Assembly: GCF_000982825.1 (NCBI RefSeq)
Contig: NZ_CP011047.1
Location: 1,488,001-1,552,000, forward strand
DNA: 64,000 nucleotides
Source of the DNA: Cronobacter sakazakii
Lineage (GTDB): Bacteria > Pseudomonadota > Gammaproteobacteria > Enterobacterales > Enterobacteriaceae
Direction: 5' to 3'
The position numbers and the translations under genes are program-made. The notes under the pieces were generated by a model. The model searched no databases. It was given only the letters and a program-made list of their open reading frames with translations, and had not been told where the DNA came from. Below, piece by piece: positions 33,319 through 42,900 of the stretch; positions within the stretch are counted from its first letter, which is position 1, and each line of letters starts with the position of its first letter.

Positions 33319-33935
33319 TATCTTGCGCACATCTCTGGCAGCGGCACGAACAGCGAAAAGCGGTTATCGGCACCGAGTTTCATGCGAATATTGCGTTTAT
33401 AGGTGTAAACCGTTTTAACGGCGATGCCCATTTTCCGCGCGATTTCTTCATTGCTCATTCCCACGCTCCACCATTCCAGAATGCGTTCTTCACGCAGCGT
33501 CAGTAGCGGCGTAATGGTTTTAGGCTCGCCGAACGGCGGACGTGACATCAGCGCTTTACCAATCATCTGGCCAAGCTCGCGCAGTGGAATAGTTTTATCC
33601 ACGATGCGCCAGGTTATTTGCTGTGAGCAATAATCATTCAGCACGTCTGAACTACCGCTTTGTAATAAAATAAGGCGCGTAGTATTGCCGCAGGCGGCGA
33701 AAATCGAGGAGAACTGATTTACGTGGTGAATATCTCCCATAAACCCGTGAAGATCGGCAATCACCATATTGGGTTGCCATTGAATAAGAAGCTCACGCGC
33801 GCGCAGCAAGTGATCGGTTGCCGTCACGTGAAACGGCGCCGCGAAATCTTCAGCGTGGTTAAGCCAGCTTTCGAGCCCGGTACGGCTGAAATGACAGCGG
33901 TCAACCAGTAAAATTTTATACATGCTCGGATTCAT
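33318..33935 (-). CDS. LuxR-type regulator beside the entericidin genes (EcnR-like)
   Basis: The N-terminal part (MYKILLVDRCHFSRTGLE) looks like a receiver domain, and the C-terminal part has a LuxR helix-turn-helix (LTLREERILEWWSVGMSNEEIARKMGIAVKTVYTYKRNI). No start has a good ribosome site; I use the ATG at 33935 (205 residues), with 33923 or 33986 as alternatives. Enterobacter strains carry a regulator called EcnR next to ecnAB; this gene is likely its homologue. Control of ecnAB is inference from position. Confidence 0.78.
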   Translation of the reverse strand: MNPSMYKILLVDRCHFSRTGLESWLNHAEDFAAPFHVTATDHLLRARELLIQWQPNMVIADLHGFMGDIHHVNQFSSIFAACGNTTRLILLQSGSSDVLNDYCSQQITWRIVDKTIPLRELGQMIGKALMSRPPFGEPKTITPLLTLREERILEWWSVGMSNEEIARKMGIAVKTVYTYKRNIRMKLGADNRFSLFVPLPEMCAR

Positions 33936-34135
33936 TATGGAGAGAAAGACGCACCTGCTGACGCCAGCAGGAAAGTGTTTCATCATAGGAAGATTTATCG
34001 CTAACTGAACCCGTGATGTACGCGCACAATCGCGGCTATTTCCTGGCTTAACTCACGAGAATCCGCTGGTTTAGGAAAAACCTGGTTGCAAAATGCGCAA
34101 CAAGAAGGGATGATCCCGCTGTTTAATCACCTGGC

Positions 34136-34182
34136 CTTGCGGGACGACCTGCAAGCGCGTCATGTTGAACGGGGACGGCCCC
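34136..34182 (+). promoter_or_regulatory. guanidine-II riboswitch (mini-ykkC)
   Basis: Two hairpins carry the diagnostic ACGR loops: CTTGCGGG-ACGA-CCTGCAAG (34136-34155) and GGGG-ACGG-CCCC (34171-34182). They are followed 9 bp later by the gdx ribosome site (GGAG). This class binds guanidinium and exposes the ribosome site, turning on the exporter. Arrangement and loops match the class fully. Confidence 0.93.
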
Positions 34183-34201
34183 AAATAACCTGGAGCTGAA
34201 T

Positions 34202-34519
34202 ATGTCCTGGTTCGTTCTGTTTATCGCTGGTCTTCTGGAAGTGGTCTGGGCCGTCGGCCTGAAATATACCCACGGTTTTACGCGTGTTGTGCCAAGCCTC
34301 ATCACCGTTTCGGCGATGATTGTCAGCATTGTGCTGCTTTCATGGGCGATGAAAAGCCTGCCGACCGGCACGGCTTATGCTGTCTGGACGGGGATCGGCG
34401 CGGTGGGTGCGGCCATTACCGGCATTCTGCTGTTAGGTGAGTCCGCAAGCCCCGCGAGGCTGATAAGCCTGGGGCTTATCGTCGCGGGGATTATCGGTCT
34501 GAAACTCAGCACGCACTAA
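34202..34519 (+). CDS. gdx: guanidinium exporter Gdx (SugE)
   Basis: A 105-residue small multidrug resistance (SMR) protein with four membrane helices. The proton/substrate-coupling glutamate is Glu13 in GLLEVVWAVGLKYTHG. It expels guanidinium from the cytoplasm as a dual-topology dimer. A guanidine-II riboswitch lies just upstream. The stop overlaps the end of convergent blc by 4 bp. Confidence 0.96.
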   Translation: MSWFVLFIAGLLEVVWAVGLKYTHGFTRVVPSLITVSAMIVSIVLLSWAMKSLPTGTAYAVWTGIGAVGAAITGILLLGESASPARLISLGLIVAGIIGLKLSTH

Positions 34520-35055
34520 CCGGCGCGCTGGTTTACCCAAATCAGTTTTTCCACCGCGAAGCCCTGACGGGTCGCGGAATCCAGCAGATCCTCTTTCACT
34601 TGCTTACTGATGGTTGGCGTGCGGGAGAGGATCCACAGATAACTGCGATCCGGTCCGCAGATCAGCGCATGCTGGTAGTCTTTATCCAGTGCGATAATGT
34701 TATATCCGCCGTAGAACGGGCCGAAGAAAGAGACTTTCAGCGCGGCGCGGCGGGTATCGCCGGTGAAATAGGCTTTACCTTCGCTCTGCTGCCATTTGTT
34801 ACGATCCGGGTTAAAGCCGCGGTTAATCACGTTCAGGCCGCCATCGCCACGCAGGCTGTAGATCGCGGTGACCTGCTCAAGACCGCGCTCAAAGCGGTGA
34901 TCGAAACGCGCGATTTCATACCACGTGCCGAGATAGCGGTTAACGTTAAAATCCTCCACCACTCTGACACCGCTCGGCGGCGTCGGGGTACTGCAGGCGA
35001 CAAGCAGTGCTGCAGTCGCGACGGTAGCTATAACAGGGAGTAGTCGAATACGCAT
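34516..35055 (-). CDS. blc: outer-membrane lipocalin Blc
   Basis: A 179-residue lipoprotein; the signal ends ALLVACS with Cys21. The lipocalin motif NRYLGTWYEIARFDHRFERG is present, as is the C-terminal KQVKEDLLDSATRQGF helix. It sits in the outer membrane and is thought to bind lysophospholipids under envelope stress. In E. coli ampC lies between blc and frdD; here only 116 bp without a gene separate them. Confidence 0.96.
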   Translation of the reverse strand: MRIRLLPVIATVATAALLVACSTPTPPSGVRVVEDFNVNRYLGTWYEIARFDHRFERGLEQVTAIYSLRGDGGLNVINRGFNPDRNKWQQSEGKAYFTGDTRRAALKVSFFGPFYGGYNIIALDKDYQHALICGPDRSYLWILSRTPTISKQVKEDLLDSATRQGFAVEKLIWVNQRAG

Positions 35056-35142
35056 GGCGGGATCCTTCTGTTTTTACTGCTAAGTGTAGATGCCCGTAGC
35101 GGTTTTGTAACATCAGAGAAGGGAAATAGTCAGGAAGAAAAG

Positions 35143-35164
35143 CGCCGCTTCGTGAGAAGCGGCG
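35143..35164 (-). terminator. frd operon terminator
   Basis: CGCCGCTTC, loop, GAAGCGGCG, then CTTTTCTTCC on the minus strand, 7 bp after frdD. In E. coli this terminator doubles as the ampC attenuator; here ampC is missing. Confidence 0.85.
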
Positions 35165-35171
35165 ACAGGGT

Positions 35172-35531
35172 TCAGAGTGTAACTACGCCAATCAGCGTCA
35201 CGACCGTCAGAATGGCGGCCAGACCATAGAACACCCATTTCCCGGCAGGAACGTGGATTTTCAGGTCATGCATACCGTGATGAATGCGGTGCAGGCCACA
35301 CCACAGCGGCAGCACAATCATCAGGAGCAGGAACAGGCGGCCCACCCAGCTCTGGGCGAACGCCAGCACGCGCTCGTAGCTGAATGCGCCTTCCGGCCCT
35401 ATGCCGAGCGGCAGCAGAATGCCCACCAGCAGGATGATGACCGGCGCGATAATCGCGCACCACATGCCGCCTGCGCCAAACAGGCCCCAGAATACCGGCT
35501 CGTCGGAGCGTTTCGGGTGTTGATTAATCAC
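35172..35531 (-). CDS. frdD: fumarate reductase membrane subunit FrdD
   Basis: The GTG at 35531 is preceded by GGAGG and gives 119 residues, the E. coli length. Three membrane helices are evident, including the conserved LPLWCGLHRIHHGMHDLKIH. Together with FrdC it anchors FrdAB to the inner membrane and binds menaquinol. It is the last gene of the operon. Confidence 0.96.
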   Translation of the reverse strand: MINQHPKRSDEPVFWGLFGAGGMWCAIIAPVIILLVGILLPLGIGPEGAFSYERVLAFAQSWVGRLFLLLMIVLPLWCGLHRIHHGMHDLKIHVPAGKWVFYGLAAILTVVTLIGVVTL

Positions 35532-35541
35532 GATATCCTCC

Positions 35542-35937
35542 TTACCAGACCAGGGCGATAAACAGCACGACAATCGTGACAAGCACCGTCACGCCCCACA
35601 GCCCGCGGATCACCGGCTCCGGCCCCATTTTTTCGTCTTTCACCACCACGATGGCGGCTTTCGGCGCCAGTTCAAACCAGGTTTTGGTGTGTAGCAGCGC
35701 CGCCAGCAGCGTGATGATGTTCAGTAACACGACGACAGGGTTTTGCAGAAAACCGACAAAACCGGCCCAGCTCTCCGGGCCATGCTTAAGCGCGAACAGG
35801 CCATAAATCAGTACAAGGCTGAACCAGACAGCAGGCACCGAGGTGCCTTCGCGCAGCATGTAAAAGCGGTAGAAGGGCAGTTGCTTCCACCAGCCTGTTT
35901 CCATCGTCCGTACATAAGGCTTACGTTTCGAGGTCAT
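35542..35937 (-). CDS. frdC: fumarate reductase membrane subunit FrdC
   Basis: 131 residues with three membrane helices and the conserved PFYRFYMLREGT segment and ALLHTKTWFELAPKA. Two adjacent ATGs overlap the frdB stop; I choose the second, 6 bp from AAGGAG. It is the quinone-binding anchor with FrdD. Confidence 0.96.
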   Translation of the reverse strand: MTSKRKPYVRTMETGWWKQLPFYRFYMLREGTSVPAVWFSLVLIYGLFALKHGPESWAGFVGFLQNPVVVLLNIITLLAALLHTKTWFELAPKAAIVVVKDEKMGPEPVIRGLWGVTVLVTIVVLFIALVW

Positions 35938-36683
35938 CATTCACTCCTTGCGCCGGGTTTGAGCATGGCGATTAAGAAATCCTTCGAGCTCTCCACTTTG
36001 CTCTGCTGGATAGCCGCGGCCGGATCGACATGTTTCGGGCAGACTTCCGAGCAGAAGCCAACAAACGTACAGGTCCAGACGCCGTTCTGGCTGTTAAGCT
36101 GCGGCATACGCGCCTTCTGGCCCTTATCGCGGCTGTCGAGGTTATAGCGGTGCGCGAGCGTGATCGCCGCCGGGCCGATGAACTCCGGGTTCAGGCCAAA
36201 CTGTGGGCAGGCGGCGTAGCACAGGCCGCAGTTGATGCAGCCGGAGAACTGATGGTATTTCGCCATCTGTGCCGGCGTCTGGGTGTTTGGCCCCTGTTCC
36301 GGCTTTCTCGGGTTGCCGATGATATAAGGCTTAATGGCTTCGAGGCTCTCGATAAAGTGGGTCATATCGACAACCAAATCGCGCTCGATCGGGAAATTCG
36401 CCAGCGCCTCGACTTTCATACCGGAGGTGTAATCGCGCAGGAACGTTTTACAGGCGAGTTTCGGCACGCGGTTGACCATCATGCCGCAGGAGCCGCAGAT
36501 AGCCATGCGGCACGACCAGCGATAGCTTAAATCCGGCGCCAGGTTGTCTTTGATATAGCCGAGCGCGTCAAGCAGCGAGGTTTGCTCATCCCAGGGCACG
36601 TCGTAAAACGCGCTGTGCGGCGCGTTATCGGTTTCCGGGTTATAACGCACGACTTCAATGCGCAGCGTTTTCATCTCAGCCAT
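35937..36683 (-). CDS. frdB: fumarate reductase iron-sulfur subunit FrdB
   Basis: Starting at ATG 36683, the protein has 248 residues. The [2Fe-2S] cysteines are in CRMAICGSCG and those for the [4Fe-4S] and [3Fe-4S] clusters are in CINCGLCYAACP and CTFVGFCSEVCPK. It relays electrons from menaquinol to FrdA. The start overlaps the frdA stop by 8 bp. Confidence 0.97.
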   Translation of the reverse strand: MAEMKTLRIEVVRYNPETDNAPHSAFYDVPWDEQTSLLDALGYIKDNLAPDLSYRWSCRMAICGSCGMMVNRVPKLACKTFLRDYTSGMKVEALANFPIERDLVVDMTHFIESLEAIKPYIIGNPRKPEQGPNTQTPAQMAKYHQFSGCINCGLCYAACPQFGLNPEFIGPAAITLAHRYNLDSRDKGQKARMPQLNSQNGVWTCTFVGFCSEVCPKHVDPAAAIQQSKVESSKDFLIAMLKPGARSE

Positions 36684-38466
36684 TCGCCGTCTCCTTTTTA
36701 TCGGCCGCTTCCGACTCCGCGCCATAAACGCGTTTCGCCGGAGGCAGAGTGGTAATCTTCACGTCGCTGTAATCGAGGCGGGTGGTACCGTCTGCGTCGC
36801 GAAAGGCGAGGGTATGACGCAGAAAGTTCACGTCATCGCGCTCGGTACAGCCTTCGTCAAGACGCTGATGCGCGCCGCGCGACTCTTTGCGCGCCATCGC
36901 GGAGTGCGCCATACATTCAGCAACGTTCAGGCCGTGGCCAAGCTCAATGGTGTAGAGCAAATCGGTGTTGAAGACGCTGGAAGTGTCGCTAATGCGCACA
37001 CGTTTAAAGCGCTCCTGCAATTCAGCAAGTTTATCGATGGTTTTCTGCATCAGTTCAGGTGTGCGGTAAATGCCGCAGCCTTCTTCCATCGAGAGGCCCA
37101 TTTCATCGCGGATTTTCGCCCAGCTTTCGTTGCCGTCCTGGTTCACCAGCGCGTGCAGACGCGCTTCGACATCCGCGGCCTGTGCGTTCAGCACGTCGTC
37201 ACGGGTGGATGTCACTTCCATCGCGCGTTCCATCGCCTGCGTGCCTGCCAGTTGGCCGAATACGACCAGCTCCGCCAATGAGTTTGAACCAAGACGGTTC
37301 GCGCCATGCAGCCCCACGGACGAGCATTCGCCCACGGCAAACAGCCCCTTGATGCGGGTTTCGCACTGCTGATTGGTTTCGATGCCGCCCATGGTGTAAT
37401 GCGCCGTCGGGCGCACGGGAATCGGCTCTTTGACCGGATCGACACCCACGTAGGCTTTCGCCAGCTCGCAAATGAACGGTAGCCGCTCCAGCAGTTTTTT
37501 CTCGCCGAGGTGGCGTAGATCGAGATAGACCACATCCCCGCGCGGCGTAGAGATGGTGTTGCCTTTGCGCCACTCGTGCCAGAAGGCCTGCGATACTTTA
37601 TCGCGCGGCCCCAGTTCCATATATTTGTTCTTCGGCTCGCCGAGCGGCGTTTCCGGCCCCATGCCGTAATCCTGTAAATAGCGATAGCCGTTTTTATTCA
37701 CCAGAATGCCGCCCTCGCCACGGCAGCCTTCCGTCATCAGAATGCCGGAGCCGGGCAGACCGGTCGGGTGATACTGCACGAACTCCATATCGCGCAGTGG
37801 CACGCCGTGCGCCAGCGCCATGCCCATGCCGTCGCCAGTGACGATGCCGCCGTTGGTGTTATAGCGATAGACGCGCCCCGCGCCGCCGGTCGCCATCACC
37901 ACCGCGTTCGCCCGGATCTGCACGAGCGTACCTTCCATCATGTTCATCGCCACCAGGCCGCGCGCCTGCCCGTCATCCACCAGAATATCGAGGACGAAAT
38001 GCTCATCGAAGCGCTGGATTTGCGGGAATTGCAGGGAGGTCTGGAACAGGGTGTGGAGCATATGGAAGCCGGTTTTGTCGGCGGCAAACCAGGTCCGCTC
38101 GATTTTCATGCCGCCAAAGCGTCTGACGTTGACCGAGCCGTCTGGTCGGCGGCTCCACGGGCAGCCCCATTGCTCAAGCTGAGTCATTTCACGCGGGCAA
38201 TGTTTAACGAAATAGTCCACCACATCCTGCTCGCACAGCCAGTCGCCGCCTGCGACCGTGTCGTGGAAATGATACTCAAAACTGTCATGATCCTGGGCAA
38301 CGGCCGCCGAACCGCCTTCGGCGGCGACGGTATGACTACGCATCGGATAGACTTTTGAAATCAGTGCGATTTTAGCGTTGGGATTACGCTCGGCCGCCGC
38401 AATGGCTGCCCGCAGTCCCGCGCCGCCGGCACCGATAATGGCGAGATCGGCTTGAAAAGTATGCAC
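36676..38466 (-). CDS. frdA: fumarate reductase flavoprotein subunit FrdA
   Basis: The GTG at 38466, after CGGAGGA, gives 596 residues. The N-terminal FAD motif IIGAGGAGLRAA and the flavin-linking histidine (His45 in RSHTVAAEGG) are present. It reduces fumarate to succinate as the terminal step of anaerobic respiration on the cytoplasmic face of the membrane. The N-terminal extension in the open frame runs into the FNR promoter and is rejected. Confidence 0.98.
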   Translation of the reverse strand: MHTFQADLAIIGAGGAGLRAAIAAAERNPNAKIALISKVYPMRSHTVAAEGGSAAVAQDHDSFEYHFHDTVAGGDWLCEQDVVDYFVKHCPREMTQLEQWGCPWSRRPDGSVNVRRFGGMKIERTWFAADKTGFHMLHTLFQTSLQFPQIQRFDEHFVLDILVDDGQARGLVAMNMMEGTLVQIRANAVVMATGGAGRVYRYNTNGGIVTGDGMGMALAHGVPLRDMEFVQYHPTGLPGSGILMTEGCRGEGGILVNKNGYRYLQDYGMGPETPLGEPKNKYMELGPRDKVSQAFWHEWRKGNTISTPRGDVVYLDLRHLGEKKLLERLPFICELAKAYVGVDPVKEPIPVRPTAHYTMGGIETNQQCETRIKGLFAVGECSSVGLHGANRLGSNSLAELVVFGQLAGTQAMERAMEVTSTRDDVLNAQAADVEARLHALVNQDGNESWAKIRDEMGLSMEEGCGIYRTPELMQKTIDKLAELQERFKRVRISDTSSVFNTDLLYTIELGHGLNVAECMAHSAMARKESRGAHQRLDEGCTERDDVNFLRHTLAFRDADGTTRLDYSDVKITTLPPAKRVYGAESEAADKKETANG

Positions 38467-38569
38467 GACATTCCTCCGGGTTTTAGTTATTCCCACCGCG
38501 CGGTAACAAAGGCGAAAACTCGGGGCTGCGCGGGGGTAAAGCATTCCCCTGCTCCTTTTTGGGTAGGTG

Positions 38570-38611
38570 AGTATAACCTTAGCCCTAAAGGGGAAATTTG
38601 ATGTGTTCGAT
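38570..38611 (-). promoter_or_regulatory. FNR-dependent promoter of frdABCD
   Basis: On the minus strand ATCGAACACATCAA (38598-38611) is an FNR half-consensus site like that of E. coli frd, and TATACT (38570-38575) is the -10. With a start about 7 bp beyond the -10 the site centres near -41.5, the normal class II activator position. Confidence 0.8.
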
Positions 38612-38769
38612 TTTTTGGGGCGGTGCGACGCGTTTTACACGCCGGGTTAATTGAAGTGGCTCACAAAACGCAAATCTGGCGTGAGTAAAGGAAAAAAGTG
38701 CGCAAAATTTGTCTGGCGAACGGGATACGAGTAGACTTCGTGCCCTTGTTTGACGACGGAGAAAGTACC

Positions 38770-39747
38770 ATGAGCGAGACGGCCACCTGGCAGCCGAGCG
38801 CATCCATCCCCAACCTGTTAAAACGCGCCGCCATCATGGCGGAGATCCGCCGTTTTTTCGCGGACCGCGGCGTACTGGAGGTGGAAACCCCCTGCATGAG
38901 CCAGGCGACGGTAACCGATATCCACCTGTTCCCGTTTGAAACGCGTTTCGTCGGCCCCGGCCATTCCCAGGGGATTAATCTCTATCTGATGACCAGCCCG
39001 GAATATCACATGAAACGCCTGCTGGCGGCGGGCTGTGGGCCGGTGTATCAGCTGTGCCGAAGCTTTCGTAATGAAGAGATGGGGCGTCATCACAACCCGG
39101 AATTCACGATGCTGGAGTGGTATCGCCCGCATTACGATATGTACCGCCTGATGAACGAGGTGGACGATCTTCTGCAGCAGGTGCTGGAGTGCCAGCCCGC
39201 CGAGACCATTTCCTACCAGCAGGCGTTCCAGCGCCATCTGGAGATAGACCCGCTGTCGGCGGATAAAACGCAGTTGCGCGAGGTAGCGGCGAAGCTTGAC
39301 CTGAGCAATATCGCGGATACCGAAGAAGATCGCGACACGCTCCTGCAGCTCTTGTTCTCTATGGGCGTTGAGCCACACATCGGTAAAGATCGCCCGGTGT
39401 TTGTGTATCACTTCCCGGCAAGCCAGGCGGCGCTCGCGCAAATCAGCACCGAAGATCACCGCGTGGCGGAGCGTTTTGAGGTCTATTACAAAGGCATTGA
39501 GCTGGCGAATGGTTTCCATGAGCTGACCGACGCGCGCGAACAGCAGCAGCGTTTCGAGCAGGATAACCGCAAACGCCTTCAGCGCGGACTGCCGCAGCAG
39601 CCGGTGGATTACAACCTGCTGGAAGCGCTGAAAGTGGGCCTGCCAGATTGTTCCGGCGTGGCGCTGGGCGTCGATCGCCTGATCATGCTGGCGCTGGGCG
39701 CAGAGAGCCTCGCTGAAGTTATCGCCTTTACGGTTGATCGGGCATAA
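38770..39747 (+). CDS. epmA: EF-P lysine ligase EpmA
   Basis: From ATG 38770 the product is 325 residues, identical in length to E. coli EpmA (GenX/PoxA). It is a class II lysyl-tRNA synthetase catalytic core without the anticodon-binding domain. Motif 2 is seen in FRNEEMGRHHNPEFTMLEWY and motif 3 in GVALGVDRLIML. It attaches (R)-beta-lysine to Lys34 of EF-P. It is divergent from frdA. The upstream in-frame extension is not needed. Confidence 0.97.
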   Translation: MSETATWQPSASIPNLLKRAAIMAEIRRFFADRGVLEVETPCMSQATVTDIHLFPFETRFVGPGHSQGINLYLMTSPEYHMKRLLAAGCGPVYQLCRSFRNEEMGRHHNPEFTMLEWYRPHYDMYRLMNEVDDLLQQVLECQPAETISYQQAFQRHLEIDPLSADKTQLREVAAKLDLSNIADTEEDRDTLLQLLFSMGVEPHIGKDRPVFVYHFPASQAALAQISTEDHRVAERFEVYYKGIELANGFHELTDAREQQQRFEQDNRKRLQRGLPQQPVDYNLLEALKVGLPDCSGVALGVDRLIMLALGAESLAEVIAFTVDRA

Positions 39748-39766
39748 CGGCTGGATGCTTACTTGT

Positions 39767-39852
39767 GGCGGGTGCGCTTCGCTTACCCGCCCTACGGTGT
39801 TAGATAAGGCTTAATTTGCCTTTGTAGGGTGGGTAAGCGCAGCGCACCCACC
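39767..39852. repeat. REP-like inverted repeat pair
   Basis: GGCGGGTGCGCTTCGCTTAC at 39767 and its near-complement (GTAGGGTGGGTAAGCGCAGC) at 39823 enclose 26 bp. It is the same element family as 30981-31184. Confidence 0.85.
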
Positions 39853-39889
39853 TTTACTAAACGACTTCAACAACAGAATTGCCGACATA

Positions 39890-39915
39890 AAAAAGGAGCC
39901 TTGCGGCTCCTTTTT
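39890..39915. terminator. bidirectional terminator epmA/mscM
   Basis: AAAAAGGAGCC, loop TTGC, GGCTCCTTTTT; 11-bp stem with A and T runs on both sides between convergent genes. Confidence 0.92.
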
Positions 39916-39917
39916 CG

Positions 39918-42900
39918 TTACATACTGCCCGGCGCGCGGCTGGTGCGCCCGGCTGAACTTAACGTTCGCGCCATGCGCTTGCCGTCGAGGCTCTCCAGAC
40001 GCATCTGGAACGGCGGGAATGGCATCTCGATGCCGTGTTCGCGGAAGCCCTGCAAAATCAGCTGATGGATTTCGTGGCGCAGCGGCATGCGGTGTCCCAT
40101 CTCGGCGGCGTGAATACGCAGTTCAAAGAGCTGAATACCCTGCTGCAAATCGACCAGGAACACTTCCGGCGGCGGGTTATCAATCACATACGAGCACTTC
40201 TCAGCGGCACGATAGAGGATCTGCGTTACCTCTTCGCTGTTAGCATCTGCCGGAGCAGGCACCGTCAGCACCACGCGCGTGACCGAATCCGAGAGCGACC
40301 AGTTAATAAACTGCTCGGTAATGAACGCCTTATTCGGCACGATTATCTCTTTACGGTCCCAGTCGCTGATGGTCGTCGCGCGCGTGTTGATGCGCGTCAC
40401 GCTGCCGGTTAGATCGCGAATGGTCACGGTATCGCCGATACGAATCGGCTTTTCAAAGAGAATAATCAGGCCCGAAATAAAGTTGGCGAAAATCTCCTGT
40501 AAGCCGAAACCGAGCCCCACACCGAGCGCCGCCACCAGCCATTGCAGCTTCGACCACTCAATACCAATCATGGAGAAGCCCACCAGGCCGCCTATCAGCA
40601 TCAGCAGATATTTGGTGATGGTGGTAATGGCGTAACCGGTGCCCGGCGTCAGCTCCAGATGTTGCAGGACGACCAGCTCCAGCAGCGCGGGCAGGTTACG
40701 CACCAGCTGCGTGGTGACGATAAACACCAGAATGGCGATCAGCACCGCGCCAAGCGTAATCGGTTCAATGCTCTCAACGCCCTGCACGGTTGAGGTGACA
40801 TCCCACAGCGAAATATTCTCAAGGAACCCGAAAGCCGAGTGAATTTCCGACCACAGCACAATCACGGACAGCAGTGCGATAAGCGTCAGGATCGAGCGCA
40901 CCAGGCGCAGCGACTGGGCGCTGATCGCATCCAGATCAAGCTCCGCGACTTCCACTTCCACGCTGCCTTCGGTGCTATGCCCGTGGTGCGGTTCTTCTTC
41001 GCCGCGGGCGCGCTGGGCCAGAATTTCCGCGCGACGCGAGCGGGCGCGATCAAAGGCCAGGCGACGGCGCTGAATGAGCATCCAGCGGCGAATGATGTGG
41101 TAAATCACCAGCAGCAGGAACCAGATGGCGACAGACGTTTCCAGACGTGCCAGCAGCGCCTGCGCGGTGGCGAGATAACCGACGGCCGCGGCGAGGATTG
41201 CCGTTAACGGCGCGCACAGCAGCAGGTTCCACAGCAGCCGGTTGACCCAGTTATCGCCGTTGCCTTCTTTATCAAGAAAGAGCGGGAGGCCTGCACGCTT
41301 GAGGCTGAGCGTGACGATCGCCAGCGCGCCGCAGATAAGCACAAAGCACAGCCGCCCCAGCGAGCCGGAGAATTCGCGGTCGTTGAGGTTATCGAAGGTT
41401 ATCAGCGCCATGATGAGCGGCACGATAAAGCCGATGCTCATCAGGTAGTAGCGCATCGCGCGGGCGACCCGGTTGCGCGGCCAGCCGAAATGCGTGGTAA
41501 ACAGGCCGTTCGGGCGTGCGAAGGTCGCAGAAATCATCACGACCCACAGCAGCGGCACTGTGGCGGTGACGCCGTCGCCGACCGCCACGGCGATAGGCCA
41601 GGGCCAGGCTTCACGAAGGCCATAGCCAAGCGTTGCCCACAGCACGGGCAGGGGAGAGGCCACCAGAATCGACCAGAACACCGTGCGCATCGTGAGCCAG
41701 AAATGGTCCTGCGTTACCTTCCCGACCCGCGCGCTGGAGCGCTCTAGAAACGCTGTAAAGTGACGCCGCGAACTGATGCTAAAGCCCACCAGCAGCAGCG
41801 CGCCGAAGAGCGGCAGCAGCGTCTCTTTGCTGGTCACCATCATCACGGCGGCTTTACCGAGCTGGCCGAAAAAGTCGAGCGAGATAAGACGGCGCAGATC
41901 CTGAACGATATCCACCGGCCAACTGATGGTGAGCGGGCTGACGTCAGAGGTCCAGAACAGGTAGCGGTGCGTCGCCTCGTTCACTTCTTTCAGCGCGTCT
42001 TCAAGCTGGCTGTTTGCCACTTTCAGCTTGGTAAGCTCAAGGATTAACGTATCGCCGCCCTGCAACAGCGAGTTGAGCAGTTCGCGTTGGGTGCGTAACT
42101 GCGCGTCGAGAATACGGCTCTGCTCTGCCGTCAGCGGCTTGCCGTCCGCCTGCCGCAGCTGGCGCAGTTGCGGCTGCTTGTTGAGCTGATCTTCATAGCG
42201 CAGCCGATGAACGCGCAGCTGCGCCATCTCGGTATCGAGCTGCTGAAGCTTCGGCATCTCCGGCAGGCGCGCCACCTGCGCGCGCAGCGCCTCGCCGAGC
42301 ACGTTCGACACACCGAGCCACTGCGACTGTTCACGCAGCGTGGTTAACGCCTGACGCACCTGCATGGTCTGACTGGTGGCCTGCCGCTGCTGGGACGCCA
42401 CCAGATCCATACGCTGCGCCTGCTGGTTTAGCGCGCGCGACAGCTCGCGGTTTACGTTGAACTGCTCGACAATCGCCGGCGGCAGGTTGGCGCTGTTCTC
42501 GGCAAGCAGTTCGGTGCTCTCCAGCGCGCGCTCAGCTTCCTGCTGGCGCTGGCTGTTAAGCTGATTGCGCAGCGCCTGGAGGTAAGCATCAAGCTGTTCG
42601 CTCTGTTTTTGCGCCAGTTCTGCGCGCAGGCGCGCCAGCTCCTGGCGGTTGCTGGCGGAGAGCTGGGCGAGTTCGAGTTCGTCAACGCGGGCTTTTAACT
42701 GGGCCGATTCCGCCTGCTGGCTGAGAAGCTGCGCTGCGCCAAGCGCATTTGAGCCGGTCGGCGCGCCTGCGCGGCGTTCCATCTCGTTAAGCTGGCGGCG
42801 CGCGTCGGTTTGCTGTTGGGGGAGCTGGCTTAAGGAGTCAGCGATTTCGCGCGCGCGATCCTGCTCCTGCTGCGCTTCGCGGCTCTTCTCCAGCAGCTGA

